From Strix aluco (taxonomy: Eukaryota; Chordata; Aves; Strigiformes; Strigidae): a DNA stretch of 64,000 nt. Position numbers and translations under genes: made by a program. The stretch lies in contig NC_133939.1 of assembly GCF_031877795.1 (NCBI RefSeq), positions 3,949,698 to 4,013,697 on the forward strand. Reading direction: 5' to 3'. This document shows, in pieces, positions 1-12,599 of this stretch. Position 1 is the first letter of the stretch; each line of letters begins with the position of its first letter. The notes below the pieces were generated by a model. The model made no database searches. It had not been told where the DNA came from and saw only the letters and a program-made list of their open reading frames with translations.

Positions 1-2865
1 GCAGGGAGGCAGATCTGTGGGGAAGAGAGGAGCTTCCTCCAAATGGAAGAATCCCAGGCAATTGCTGAGCACACTGGCACAACCACCAAAGCCTTCCTTT
101 CGCCACCTTGAGAAAGGAGATTTCAAAACAGCTGGGGAAAAAAAAGGAAGGGGAAAAAAAAAAAAAAAGAATAATTACTGTTACCCTCCAGGGACAGCCC
201 ATGGCACCCTGTGCCCTGCAGACAGCCCAGCAAGAACAACTCCTGAGACATCACCGTGGCACACAGGGACAGAGGACAAAGGGATGATCAGGGACAGACA
301 CCTGAGAGATATTCAGGGAACTGGCAGGATGTGGCTCTGTGCTGGTGTTAGGAAAATGGCAATTTATTTCAGAGCTTGAAGGAGACCAAGAACAGCATAA
401 AATAAGCTGAAGGACAAGAACTCCTCTCTCCTGCTAGCAGGTCCTTATTGCCAGCTCGGGAGAAATGGGATAGAGACTTTGTCTAGGCAAGAGCGGCAGT
501 GCGTGCTGTTAAGCAGACATTAGACAAAGCCCACTGCTTTTGGATGTGGCAAGCAGGCCATGTTACAGACAGGTGCAGAGAGGAAGGTATTTAATCCTGT
601 TTTCTGCAGAAAACTCAAATACAGTGCCCTTGTTGACCACTCTGGAGAAAAGTAGCTGGCCTATTACCAAACCCAAAATATCCAAGTTATACATCAAGTC
701 TTCTAAAGCTATATGGAGGGACAAGGTCTGAACAGAAGTCAAGAATACCATGACTGGCTGCTCCTCTGATCCTGCAGCAGGATGGGGAAGCAACTGCTTC
801 TAGGAGGGACCATCCCACCAGCTGTCCACCCCTAGCCAAAGGCAGAGACCGTATCACCAATCTGAAGACCCAAGGTCAAAGCTGGCACCACTTCAGAGAC
901 TGAGAGAGGGCCAGAGATGGAGGGGACATGCCGGGGAGGAGGACTGCTGAGGAACGCGCTAATGGCTGTGCCGCACTCCTGTGTTTGTACAGCTGGTCCC
1001 AACGTGCTGCTAAACCACTGCCGCAGGGGAAGTCAAGACATTTTTGCACAGGATATTCATTCCTCATCTGTTGAGCTCCAAGCAGAGGTTTCAAACACTC
1101 AAGTGTACACTTGAGACAGCACCTGGGGAGGCCTCATCCCGTTCTTGGGGGAGGGAAGACAAATTCTGCCAAGATCTAGCTCTTGCTCCTCATAACAAAC
1201 AACGCAATCAAGTCACATTGTAATGACTGTTAGTAAAGAAGGATGAGTGAGCCATGGCCGACAGCGGAGCCAAGTGCAATAAAATTATGCTCTCCCAGGG
1301 TGTGAGTAGGCTTTGAACGCACAACCTTCACTAGGCAATGGTGACCTTCACCCAGAAAGTTCCCACTACTTAGACTCCCCCACATGTCAGCCCTTGTAAC
1401 GCCTGAATTTCAAACAAGCAAATCTCAAACCTAGCACACAGGTTCCTTACACAGAGGGCAGGAAGAGTTCAGGTTCAAGAGTCATGCAATGGGAATGCAG
1501 AGCAGTGTCTTGCATCCCATCCCTCTGTGCAGGTCAGCGTGCAGGTCCCAGGACACACAACCCATTCAAACAAGGGTCCTCTGGCCTAGGGAAGTCTCCA
1601 GCTCTTTCCAAATAAAGCAGTTTTGGAGACGACATGAAGATTGCTCTCATGCTAGAAAACCACCCTCGAGTTGTGAGGTGGTGGTATGAGGACATTTCAA
1701 GATGTGAAGGCTCCTGTTCCAAAGGCAATAGACAAGGACACACCATGGTCCATTGGAACATCCAACTCTGTGCTCACAGCAGGCTGCTCTCAGAGAATCT
1801 CAGGAAGGAAGATGGAATCAGCCACAGGTACACATGCTCCCGAGAAACAACTGGAAGTTATGCAAGGCTCTACTAGGCCAAAACTGAACCATTGTGGCTC
1901 AGACTCCAATCAAAAAAGACTCAAGCATCAGAGGTGCTCTAGGCAGCTCAGCCCCTGACCTGCACACCCCTTACTCCCACAGAGCCTCTGCTAAACAGCA
2001 TTATGACTGCTTTCATTGCTTACCTGGTGCAAGTATCCATGAGAAACCACCCTCATGGAGAACAAGGTTCTGGCTCACATGATATAAACAAGAAAAAAGT
2101 GATCCCAAGTTCAAGAAGCACAAGAACAGTCAGAAAATAGGTGACAGACCTCCAGGACCTCATATTGAAAGGAATCATCCGTTGCAACTCTTCATCAGCT
2201 CCTGCTGACTGCCCCTGCTGATTGAGCTGATCAGAGGACCCTGAAAGAATTGCACAATCAAATCTCACCAACATCACTTATTTTTCAAAAGGGTTTGGAC
2301 ATTTAATCAAATTTTTGATCCCTCACTTTTCAAGCATCTTCCTAAATTCCTGGAGGCTTTCACTTCACACTAGCTACCCCAGCAGAAGGGCAAATTTTCA
2401 CCTTCCACAAAGCAGTCACAGCCCTGATTTCATAGGTAACAAGTTGAGGGGGGGAATCTCCCAGTCTGATGCACATTCATAACTTTCTAAAACACCTTTT
2501 CAAGACCTGCTTATATCAACTTAACTGTGGTTATCAAAATACACAAGGCACAGGGAAAAACCAAGGAGAAATGCAACTAACTCTAATCAGCTAGGCAGCC
2601 AGTGAGTGTGAACAACACTCGCATGAAGCGGCTTGTCGGGGGAATTGCATATTACAGTCCACAGAGATTAGATACTTAAAACATGAATCCCAGAACCAGC
2701 TTATTGCCAACCTGTAAGGAGCAAATAGGATCCTACCCTGTGATCAAGTTTCTGTTACATGCAATACCACCAGTGCTGATAATATCTGCGAGTAGCATTA
2801 TCCTCCAGCCTAACATCACTCCTTATCAGACTCCTCTGTATGCGACCATTGAGATGGGGCTAAAA
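1..2865. other. Unique non-coding DNA, no gene recognised
   Basis: No gene or recognisable repeat body was found here. A 15-base A run lies at 154-168. Short open frames on both strands (for example 17-379) are low-complexity or have no family resemblance, no splice context and no start context. A pentamer-rich purine stretch precedes the A run. The region is presumed intergenic or intronic. Confidence 0.6.
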
Positions 2866-3790
2866 GCAGTTCAGTTGGAAAGGACCTACAACAATCATCT
2901 AGCCCAACTGCCTGACCACTTCAGGTCACATGAAAAGTTAAAGAATGTTATTAAGGGCATTGTCCAAATGCCTCTTAAACACTGACAGGCCTGGGGCATT
3001 GACCACCTCTCCAGGAATCTTGTTGCAGTGTTTGACCACCCATATTCATGTACCTGAACATCCTTTTTAAATGGTGGGGCCCAGCACTACACCCAGCACT
3101 CAAGGTGAGGCCACACCAATGCTGAACACAGCGGGATAATCCCCTCTCTTGGCCGAGTGGCCGTGCTGTGTTTGATGCACCCCAGGATGTGGTTTGCCCT
3201 CTTGGCTGCCAGGGCACGCTGTCAGCTCCTATTGAACTGCTGCTGGCCAGCACCCCCAGACCCCTTTCTGCAGGGCTGCTCTCCAGCCACTCCTCTCCCA
3301 ATTTATACTTAGAACTGCAAGTTCTCTTGTCCCTCAAGACAGTCAACAACACCTCCCAGTTTAGTATCATCAGCAAATTTACTAATGGTGCATTCAACTC
3401 TTGCATCCAGATCACTGATAAAAATACTGAACAGAACAGGACAGGACTTTCCCTTTGTGAACCCATGCTGACCGCTCCTGATGATTGCATTGTTGTTTTA
3501 AATGCCTTTCAATAATGCCCAGTATCATCTTCTCCATTTTTTTTTTCCAGGCACTGAGGTTAGACTAACACGTCTGTAGTTTCTTGGATCTTCCCTTATG
3601 CCCTTCTTGTAAATTAGAATAATGTTGGCTAGCTTGAAGTCAGCTGGGACCTCCCCAGACACCCAAGACCCTTGGTAGATGATTGAGAAGGGTCCTTCTT
3701 GCCATCCACTTGCTCCTTCAGTACTCTGGGATGAATTCCATGCAGCCCAGTGGACCTATGGATATTAAACTGACCATAACTTGCCATTGT
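2866..3790 (-). repeat. CR1 LINE fragment, minus orientation, internally deleted
   Basis: This is a relic of the avian non-LTR retrotransposon CR1, whose ORF2 encodes an endonuclease and reverse transcriptase. On the plus strand it starts with the reversed CR1 3' end (tcagttggaaaggacc near 2871) and runs toward the element's 5' side. The minus-strand frame at 2975-3490 still shows a decayed C-terminal reverse-transcriptase segment: KLGEEWLESSPAERGLGVL corresponds to the family motif around 'EWxESSPAEKDLGVL'. Compared with the CR1 layout I know, three internal joins skip sequence, near 3043, 3316 and 3445, so the copy is mosaic-deleted as well as 5' truncated. Downstream (3490-3785) it continues with CR1-type sequence such as 'gtagatgattgagaaggg'. 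No target-site duplication is expected for CR1 and none is evident. It cannot be active. The family assignment is firm; the exact subfamily is not. Confidence 0.9.
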
Positions 3791-4609
3791 TTCTTGCCGA
3801 TGTTGGTCTTAATGCACTTCTTGATGAGAGGGGTTGGTTGGTGAGAGTACTTGCACAGATTCCTCCTTTTCTATCTCATCGTGTCCTTTGTGTACCATTC
3901 CCAGAGCATCACACCTATTCTGTAAAGGTAGCTGAGAGGGCAAGGAGGGGTTCCTCTTACAGCTGCATGCCATAACTTGTTTCCACCCCTCCCTATCCCT
4001 CATAACACTGCCTTCATCCTGGCACAAACCAGGTACAGGACCTACCTCAGCAGTGGCCACGTTCAGTCAGCTCATGTGTACCAGCGATGACAGAGCACAG
4101 CTCCATTGGTTGATCTCCTTCTCAGACTCTCGGATGATCCTCAGTCTGCCCACCTGTTCCCGACAGAGCAGCTCATCTACCTGTGCACGCAGGGGAAAGA
4201 GGATGGGCTCACAGCATGTGGCGTTGCTGTGGTTCATGTGCTCGCTGTTCAGTCCCGCTGGCAGCACACGTCTCCCCATCTCACACTATGACGTACGGAA
4301 GAAACACCGATCCATAGTGCAATTTTTTTGCCAGTAAAAGCTGGCATCAGTTAGACAGCAGAAGAGTGTCCCTAATAAGGTGGTTTAGAGCACCAGCCAT
4401 AGACCCATTTTAAAATAAATGTGCCATACAGTAGGGAAGCGCATCCCTAGGGAAGTTCCATGGACTACAGTAGTCCCAGCAAGATATAGCCAGAATTTGT
4501 GGACACTGACTGTTGTGAAGAGCGAAGGCCTGATTCTGCAAGGTGTCCTTGGAGCCCTATTATCTGTGATTAATAAGGCATGATGCAAACACTTAGTTAA
4601 ATCTGATTA
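3791..4609. other. Unique non-coding DNA after the CR1 relic
   Basis: CR1 similarity fades after about 3790 and no other family is recognised. Overlapping open frames around 4053-4337 on both strands contradict each other and resemble nothing known. Nothing further can be supported. Confidence 0.55.
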
Positions 4610-4780
4610 GATCAATAGTACACCATGAATCACTTCTATAGGTTTCCTATAATATTTATATATACTGCAGTTATCAGCAAGACTTTACTGTAAAATTGCC
4701 TGCCTTGAAATTTATTTGAAAAAGTACCTTTTATACTCTATTAAAAAAAGCAAACTGACTTTTTAATTCTCTCTTAGAGC
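4610..4780. promoter_or_regulatory. AT-rich block, candidate conserved non-coding element
   Basis: An AT-rich island with TATAATATTTATATATAC, TTTATTTGAAAAAG and TTTTTAATTC stands out from its mixed-composition flanks. Such blocks in bird gene deserts are often conserved enhancers, but that is inference. A matrix- or nucleosome-positioning role, or plain composition drift, is equally possible from one sequence. Confidence 0.25.
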
Positions 4781-5129
4781 TGAACTTACTAGGCAAAGCT
4801 CAGGGAACAGCATGTGGTTTTGCAAAACAAACATTTTCAGACCATGCTGCCTGTTTCATCATCTCCTGGAACGGCAATGCTACCTCCATCCCCGTTCCCC
4901 CCCAGCCTCTCAACCACGCATGTTGTAAAAAAACTCTTCTGCTATCTGTGGCTTACTGTTGGTAGGACACAAGCAGAAAGCAGGAGTGCAACAGAGATAG
5001 CGAGGGGTGGGGAAGCAGCATGCTTGCACGCTCGTTCAGTGATGACAAAAAAATACCGTGGCAAAGATTTGCATTGGGTTTCAGGAACTCCTTCTGCACT
5101 AAATCAAGGCAGAGAATTTACAGCAAATT

Positions 5130-5300
5130 AATGAAACTAATTTTCTGACTGGAATCATCATCTGTGATTTATCATGTCTTTACTCATTAAATAAATTATC
5201 TGTGTCTTCCAAGACATTAAGAACGCATCATAAATTACAGCCCTTCATAAATAATTTGTTTTTGCCTGACTTTAAATATAGAGGGAGAATAAAGCGAGAG
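5130..5300. promoter_or_regulatory. AT-rich block with caudal/Hox-like motifs
   Basis: The block contains repeated TTTAT/ATAAA cores (gatttatcatg, attaaataaatta, cataaattacag, cataaataattt), which are the kind of sites bound by caudal/Hox-type homeodomains. It is followed by a purine-rich stretch (5280-5500) made of GA, GGA and AAG runs, whose complement reads as an artefactual Ser/Leu/Phe-rich frame at 5235-5504. Candidate regulatory only. Confidence 0.25.
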
Positions 5301-8300
5301 TAAGAAAAGAATACAAGAGATGAGGGAAGCAAAGAGGCAAAAAAGAAAGCACAGGGAAGGGAAAAGAGTGAAACGGGGAATTAAATGAACAGAGAGATTA
5401 AAAAAACATGTGAAAATGGAGACATATGATATGTCCAGCTCAGAAGGGAAGGAAATGAGGAAGGAAAAAGGAAGCGAGGGGATGAAAGAGGACAGACAGG
5501 ACAAGTAGCAGTGTGTAATCTTTCAGGTCTGTGTTAATTGCAGCTTGGTGAACACGGCAGGAAATGAACCGCTAACATCCAAATTCTCTCATGACTTTTA
5601 TAAATTATTTCATTCCAGTTGAGCTTGTTTCATGTCAATGAGTACAAACAGTCTGTCCAACAGATACCTGAAAAAGGATGCCAATAAGGGAAATGCGCTT
5701 TGTCACGGAGTAGTGACAGCATTTGCTGAAAGGGGCCCCAGAATTTGTAGATGACAACGGAAGGGTAATGGCAAGGACTGAGGGGCAGGGAGACACAGCT
5801 CCCGCAGGGCTTACCTGTGGAACGGGGCAAACCACCACCACTTGGAGTTCTGCTGTGAGATCCCTGCTGCAGGCTGTGTCAAAGCAGGCACAGCACTCTT
5901 CTGCTCCATTCCCTGCTCTGCCTCTAACCTGGTACAGCTCAAGTGCACGTTGTGGAGAAATGCAGCATGTCCGCACAGATGAAGCCTCCTTGGGACAAGG
6001 AGGTGGTACAGCAGTGCAGACCATGTTCCATCATCCAGCAGGATTTCTGACTAGATGCCATGCAGGATAGCACTACTGAGCACTTAACAACAACTTAATG
6101 CTAACACCTTGCTAGGAACAAGTACAACTTTTAAGACTTATTAGAGACCCTGCTGCTCCAGGGAGAGGCTGCAAAAGTACCAGGTAAACTAATGTCCATA
6201 GAGTGGCCAGAGCAGGTCCTTTCTGAGACCCTTGCCAGCTTCTGGAAGACGGGTTCTCACCTTAGCTCTAGTGCCAACAGGACAGACCTGGGTCAGCATC
6301 ATCAGTTGCACCCCAGGCTTCCTGCCACTGTGTGAGAAATGAACCATATTCTGTGTGGAAGAGGGTTTGGTGCCTGTTTGCCTGTATATGGTGAGAGCTA
6401 CTCTGCATGGAGAGCCTTCCCACTGGGCAAGACCCTTGTCCTGAAGAGTATGAGCTCTGGTTTAGGGAGATTTCTGATGAAAAGTTCTGAGTTGGACGAA
6501 GTTTAGACACCGTGATGGTGATGAAGAGCAAGTCTCTTGGCTTTTCCCATGGGACACAGCACAGCCGCATGACTTTTTACTGGCAGATATGAGTTCACTT
6601 TGAGATAGCCAGAAATCACGCGGCCAAACTAGAGTGATGCCAAGCCCAAGCCAAGTATTCTGCTTCTTGGTGAAACTCATTAGCTCAGTACCACCGAGCT
6701 GCAGCTGAAATGACTTTTTTCTGGCTAGCTCAGAGCACAAGCACACATCTGCATTCAAAATCTTACGTGGCCATTCCCTTGCCAAGTCTCTCAAGCCAGC
6801 TGTGGTTTACGCCCTTGCTTGGTAACGCTGAGTGTCTTGTCCTCCATCCCAGGCTTTGGCTGTGTCAGCACCTGCAGCCGAGCTCATGGACAGGGCAGGG
6901 TTGCAGCAGCTGGCCCACCTGTAGCCTCCCAGCTCACAGAAGGGGTGTTCTGCAGGAAGCTGGAGGGTGGCCAATTCTAGGAGCTCTTGGAGAATGAACA
7001 CAATGGCAGCTGTTTCCTACTTGGAAGTGGAAGGGTTCTGATCTCAGCCCATGCGAGTCACTAGTCAGGACGAAAGGAATGCTTTCCCTCTTCTTTTTCC
7101 AAGTCAAAACCTGACCTAGGGTACACGTAGGCTCAGAAAGTCTGCTCTGCTACCGTCAAAACCACTGCTTAACAGGTAACAGCAATACAAAGGCCACAAC
7201 AAATGTGAAGCCACATCAGGGTAGCTTCCAGAAAATATAACATCAGTCCAAGCAAACCTCTCTGGGAAACCACTGACTAGGTGATACTATACATGCCCTT
7301 ATCAGGTTTAACGAATGCCTCTGAAGGCTTTTATTTTGAGAGTCCATCAGTTGTATTTGAAGGGCAGCTCTGTAAAGATAGGCTATGGTCTTTGCTGCAA
7401 AAGGTCCTCCTTGCTGCAAACATAGGAGCCAACACACAACATTTGTAACACCTTCATGACAGTAGCAAGCTGCCTGCTGACTCAAGCGTGCTTTTGCACT
7501 AATCTGCAGGTGCTGAACCCTATGTGTCATATATAGGATGTTCCTTAAACTTGAACCACTTCGGCATGGCTCTTCTCACTCCTCAGATCTACCCAGTTTG
7601 AGGCTGAGAATAGTTTCCCCGGCTAATTTCATCATAGGCACAGCAGCCTGCCAAGGCTCAAACAGCAGTGGCAGGAGCTGGTGCCAGTTTTGCTGCCTCA
7701 AGTTCCTACTCAGGGACCCTGAACACTAAATCAAGCCATTTGGGTGTACAACAAGTTCCTGAGCAATGCATCCAGCAAACAGGAGGCAGGAGAGGAGGGA
7801 AAGAACAACGGAAACATCCTCAGGCAGGAAAAAGGAAAGAACTCAGCTTCATCTCTTTTGGAGGAGAGTTTAACTTCTCACAGCCCCCCCACCGTGCTGA
7901 GCAGAGGGGCTTCTGCAGAGTGAAGCTCACCTGCAGCACCCATCTCTTCCCTGGTCTCCTCTGGTCTCCTGCCAGCCTTCCCCAGCAGAACAATGGTCAT
8001 ACAGCACCATATAGGCTCTTCTTGGAAAAAAACCTTTCCTTTCTCTGTCCAGAACATCTGCGCCTGAGACTGCCACAACTGCTCACCGCAAGCACAGGGT
8101 CACATCGTGCAGGCTTTTCACACCTCTCTGCAACTGCACAATTCCCTCCTGCTTCCGACTTGGCTGCTTCTAAAAGAAATGACCCCAAATACCTTGCAAG
8201 CTGCAATATAACCTGAGCCTGCCCTTTCCATCCTTTCTACCCGGGACCTCCACTCCAGCTGCTCTTCCCATAGATGTCCAACCCAAACTCTCATACCCTC

Positions 8301-9009
8301 CTTCCCCATGCTGCCCTGACGTTCCTGCTGTCAACCAGCCCTCAGGGGAGGCAACATTTCACCGACGCAAATAAATCAGCACAGAGGCCAACTGGTAATG
8401 GAAAAGCCTTTCCCAGAATGGTCTCCAGCTGATCTTACAAAGGGTCAGAGCAGCCAGCCTGGATCCCACCACCTCCATGCAGCCAGCATCATCCCTGGGA
8501 CTATTTGCCTCCCTTCTCCTTGGGTAAACAACTCTGTTCTTCTTTCTGTACACTGCCCAAGGACTCTGCAGATGCGTCTTTTTCCACCACCAGCTCAGAC
8601 TGTTTTGAAACCCAGTTCCAAAAAGGGGATTTTCCATCAGTTCCTGAGGTAACAAGTGAGTCCAGCCAAGTGTGAAGCAGGTCACTCTCCTCCTTCGCAG
8701 CTTTCCGCGCCATGTGTTTTGTGTCAGGACCGTGACAAGAGCTGGCCTCGGGGGACGTTTGGAGAAGCCAGCTGCTGCTGCTTTGTTTGCCTGCAGCCTC
8801 ACTGCACGCGCCTCCGCGCCGTCCCCAGGCCCCTTCCCTCAGTCTCGAGCCAGCGCACATCTGCCCCACAGCAGGCGTGCCATTCCTTCCTCCCCAATCT
8901 ACAAGGATGGAGAGCCAGAGATTTATGTACTCCGCAATTTTTATGTGCTCTCAAGAAGGCTGTGGAGGGAAAACTTCGCCACTCACAAAAGCTTCCATCT
9001 GTGAGTTTA
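5301..9009. other. Unique non-coding DNA, no gene recognised
   Basis: No repeat family is recognised here. A GTAAGC donor-like site on the minus strand near 5813 has no matching acceptor that I could support. Long overlapping frames at 7668-8216 (plus) and 8359-8802 (minus) lie in a GC-richer, stop-poor stretch and show no domain. A CpG-containing patch at about 8740-8830 is too short for a convincing CpG island. Confidence 0.5.
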
Positions 9010-9170
9010 TTTATCCATGCTGGGAAGGCTGTTTATTCTGTTTCTGGGTGGAAACTACACTGGGATCATGGCTTAATTGTATTGTTTGTTGAATTAATTG
9101 CTCTGTTTGATCAGCCGTTCTCCCATAATGCTTGGGAATGGGATGTTTTTGCTGAAGTGTGGGAATGGAG
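9010..9170. promoter_or_regulatory. AT-rich block with SOX/homeodomain motifs
   Basis: The sequence carries gcttaattgtattgtttg followed by ttgaattaattgc, which combines ATTGT SOX-type cores with TAATT homeodomain cores within about 50 bases, flanked by gtttatttatcc. This packing is typical of developmental enhancers, but conservation cannot be judged here. Confidence 0.25.
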
Positions 9171-9389
9171 AGGTTCGAAGCTGGTTTTTCCTGGCAGATG
9201 AACACAGTTCAGCATGCGGTTAGCAAGAGGGACTATTCTGGGGACAGCACGTGAGTTGCCCCATGCAAATATTGTTGCAGAAAAAGATGTTCAGTGAGGT
9301 TAGACATTCTGGGGAAAACATACGGGCCAAAGGCAGAGAAGCATATGGATACAGGGGATAATGGGTTAGTCTTCTGTTTCTTTTTCCAG

Positions 9390-9528
9390 GTGATGCCAGC
9401 CCTCCTGGGATCTGTGTGCCCAAGAGGACCTGTTGCTGAGGCTCACTCCCTCACCGACCAGTGGTCTGGGGTGGCCTGTAACCTTGTCTCCAGCACAAGA
9501 ACAAACAGTGGATTTTCCAGGTCATTTG
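9390..9528 (+). other. Possible internal exon with good splice signals
   Basis: A pyrimidine-rich tract ends in the acceptor tttctttttccag at 9389. A 139-base open stretch follows, ending at a near-consensus donor (g|gtgagt, GT at 9529-9530). Read in phase 0 it gives 46 codons plus one base, starting VMPALLGSVCPRG, with no stop. A second acceptor/donor choice (tttccag|gt at 9520) lies inside. I recognise no protein family in the peptide, and no neighbouring exon was identified, so this may be a chance pairing of splice-like signals or a non-coding RNA exon. Confidence 0.22.
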
Positions 9529-11919
9529 GTGAGTCATGGGATGCAGAGCAGACAAGAGCTCAGCATTATTTTCATATTGCAACATTTTTCCCCTCATATT
9601 CATTCCGAGCTTTTTTTTTTTTCTTTTCCTTTTTACATTTTGCCAGCAAACACCCAGCTCAAATGAACTTCTGCTCATTTCACTCTCCTTTTTTCCACTT
9701 TCACAATCACAGCACTCAACTTTTTAGGTTTCATTCCCGCCTCTCCCACTTCCCGCACACACTTCCCTCTGCCTGATGGCCTTTGAATGAAACACAATAA
9801 CCAGTGGCCGTGTCTGACATGGCATTTCCCACACACACATTTTTTCATTTCCCCTTTTTCTCTCTGCAAAATGAAACCAGCATCAGGACTTCTAACACTC
9901 TGGGGTCATCGTTCTTCCATCAATCCTTACCCCAGCCAGGACATCTCTCCACGAGCCACATCTGTCTGTAAAGCCTTCTCTACCCAACACAAGAACCAGG
10001 CATTAAAAGTGGTCAACGAGATGACCACCCACCCACCATGTCGGCAAATCCCAAGATAAACAGCAGCCTGATTTCTCCCAATAACTAAACATCCCAGTAG
10101 AGTTCATGGAGCATCTCAGGCCAGGAAGGTGAGATCCCTGGAGGACCAACCCTCCAGACCTGATCTTGCCCCTTCCTCTTCCCTCTGCAGGCTCTGGGAA
10201 TCTCCCTTCCATGGCAGATAGTGAGCTGCTGGAGACAGCAAGATGTTTCAATCAGCAGATCTCTCATGTCTGAGTCAGACCCATTCCTTGCTGATAAGGA
10301 ATGAATACTGTCTGTGTCTGTCCGGGTGCGTGTCTCTCTCTCTCTCTATTTCTCTTTTCTCCTTCATAAAGCTGTCAGACCAAAAATAACATATTAGTGG
10401 AAGAAAGGAATGTCAGGTGTAATATAATAACGTGATCAGGAGGCTGGGGGAGTGTGCCTGCCTGTCTGGCTGCTGTGCTGGAGTATCTCTGCACCAGTGA
10501 TAAATGGCTATGGCTCAGGAGTGCCTTTCACTCCTTCTTCACACCCTTTTCTCCCACTGCCCCCCAGCAGGCATGGAAAATGGGATGATAAATAGGAGGG
10601 GGTGCTTACTCAGCGCCATTCCACTCCCAAAAGCCACCTGTGTTTGGCACTGCAGGCAGATCGTATCCCCAGGCCAGAGGCTGAGGAATATGACAGGAAT
10701 GGCCAGACCATACCAGGATGCAGGCTGGGCTACCCTATGCCCCATTTATCCCCCAGATGAACAGAGAAAAGACACACCAAATCAGGCAAGCTCCTGCCAT
10801 GGTCTCCATCAAGGCTGTGTTTAGGCATTTACAAGGATGGAAAGAGCATTGTGCACCTCCTTGTATTTAATTGACTACCTTCCATGGGCTAGTCTAATCC
10901 CTCTCTGAACCCGAATCCAAAGGATGGCATTCAGCCCCGGTTCTGTTTCAGCAACAGTGTGGTGCTGCACCAGGGAGTAAGGAACCCCAGAAGAGACAGT
11001 GCCCACCACAGCTAGTTCAGGGCTACATGAAAGGAAGAGGATTTCTGGGATCCTTGTTCCGGGAGTGTGTCCTGTGCTGCTCCCTTCCTCTAACACGGCA
11101 CACCCATCAGCAAGGGTACCCGTTTGTGCTGTCGCAGGGTCTTTGGAGGCTCTCTGCAAACTCTCAGACCAGTGAAGACCAGTGCTAGTCTGTTGCAATA
11201 TGGTGCGTCCCACAGCTCTCTGCACAGTCCCCAGACCACCTCCAGGAAATTGAACCTACTAGTTTTCCCCACTGGAAAGGCATGAAACAGCAATAGCTTC
11301 ACCACAACCACAACTCATCCCTGATGCCCATGTTTGGCCAGCTGTGCTGTACAGCCTAGGTCCTGCCAAACAGTGCACCGTCTTTAATCTGATCTGTTTC
11401 GAAGTCTTTTCAGAGGCCTGCAAAGCTGTGTCTTCCAAGCCAGGCAATGACACAAGGCTGTACAGCCATTCTGGTCCCTGCATCCATCAGGCAAAGTACT
11501 CAGACACCTCTTTGGACATACATGGGAAGACGTGATGGGCTAGTGCCCTGCATGAAAAACCTTCCTTCCTTCAACAGCTATACAAAACGTTTTCTCTCAC
11601 CATTTTATTTCCCAGTCCAAAACAACATCTCCTATGTTGTAAACCCTTTGCACTAGAGTTGACTGAAAAGATGGTTGGGACAAAGCACAACCAACTTTTT
11701 CAGGATGACTTGGCATAGCATGGCCACAAGACCTGTCCACTGACACAGGGGCACAGCTATGCATAAGGGACTTGAAAATTCAGTCACAAGTGTGACTGGA
11801 ACAGGATCTGGGACAAAACACATGGTGGTGGTCACACTGCTGAGGACAGCTCTAGATTTTAAGGCCAGGATGCCCTGATGTTGCTTTCTGGCCTATTTAA
11901 CCCATGTCTGGCAAAATAC
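9529..11919. other. Unique non-coding DNA
   Basis: A short (TC)n run is present at about 10332-10347 and a T-rich pyrimidine stretch at about 9596-9640. No coding or repeat family is recognised. Confidence 0.5.
10332..10347. repeat. Short (TC)n microsatellite
   Basis: About eight TC dinucleotides follow gggtgcgtg and run into a pyrimidine-rich tail. Potentially length-polymorphic. Confidence 0.8.
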
Positions 11920-12065
11920 CCTCTGTGGAAACCAATGACTTCTGGTGGAGCATGTCTTTTACACAGGTATCCAACACTACCTGAATGACTTCCAGTGAGG
12001 AAGAACTGATTGCATCTACTGGTAATCTGTTCCAGCATCTAGATACTTTTTCTGCAAAGGAAAAG
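11920..12065 (-). repeat. Decayed CR1-like LINE 3' coding relic, minus orientation
   Basis: The minus-strand frame (11897-12082) contains SRCWNRLPVDAISSSSLEV, which resembles the end of CR1 ORF2, where the family typically has 'WNRLP.EVV.A.SLEVFK..LD'. On the plus strand the matching block includes 'ctggtaatctgttccagcatctaga'. Identity is clearly lower than in the other avian CR1 copies in this window, so this is an older insertion. The 5' and 3' limits are approximate. A related CR1/L3-type element is equally possible. Confidence 0.6.
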
Positions 12066-12599
12066 AAAGAGAAGAAATACATAAAGAAGAAGAAAATGCG
12101 TCTTGCTCCTACATAGGTTTCTTATCTTCAACTTGAACGGTTGGGTCCCATTCTGGCACCACCTAGTAAGGAGCCCTCAGGTATCAGGTTCTTCTCACAC
12201 ACCTTCTACACTTCAGGAAACGGCGCTGCATATTTCAGCACTTTCCAAAGAACCACCCCAGGGCACAACACTATCACATTTCACAGTAGTGCAGATTTCC
12301 CATCCCCAAGCTCTGCCTTGAATGATGACATTAATTGAAATGGCTGCAGAAGTGCCAGGGCTGAGATCCAGCTCTGTGACCTGCTCCGAGTACAGGCTCC
12401 TATGTTGCTGGTGCAGATCGGCTGGCTCTCAGCCCACTGCAGAGATGTTCCTCTTTGCTATTAAATATTCTCCCTCCTGCCCATTCCTTTCCATTTCCTC
12501 CACCCCATCAACACAAATCCAAGACCAGGGGAACTGACAGGCAGGAGCAGGCCCATGGCCATCTTGTCCAGTGTCCAATTTGGGGACGTGCCAGGCTGA

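Noticed and set aside
2975..3490. 171-codon minus-strand frame as a host gene
   Set aside because: It is the decayed reverse-transcriptase tail of CR1, not a host gene.
5813..5818. Minus-strand donor cacag|gtaagc
   Set aside because: No acceptor or protein-like exon could be paired with it.
7668..9201. Two plus-strand frames of about 180 codons
   Set aside because: Overlapped by equally long minus-strand frames; no domain or codon signal seen.
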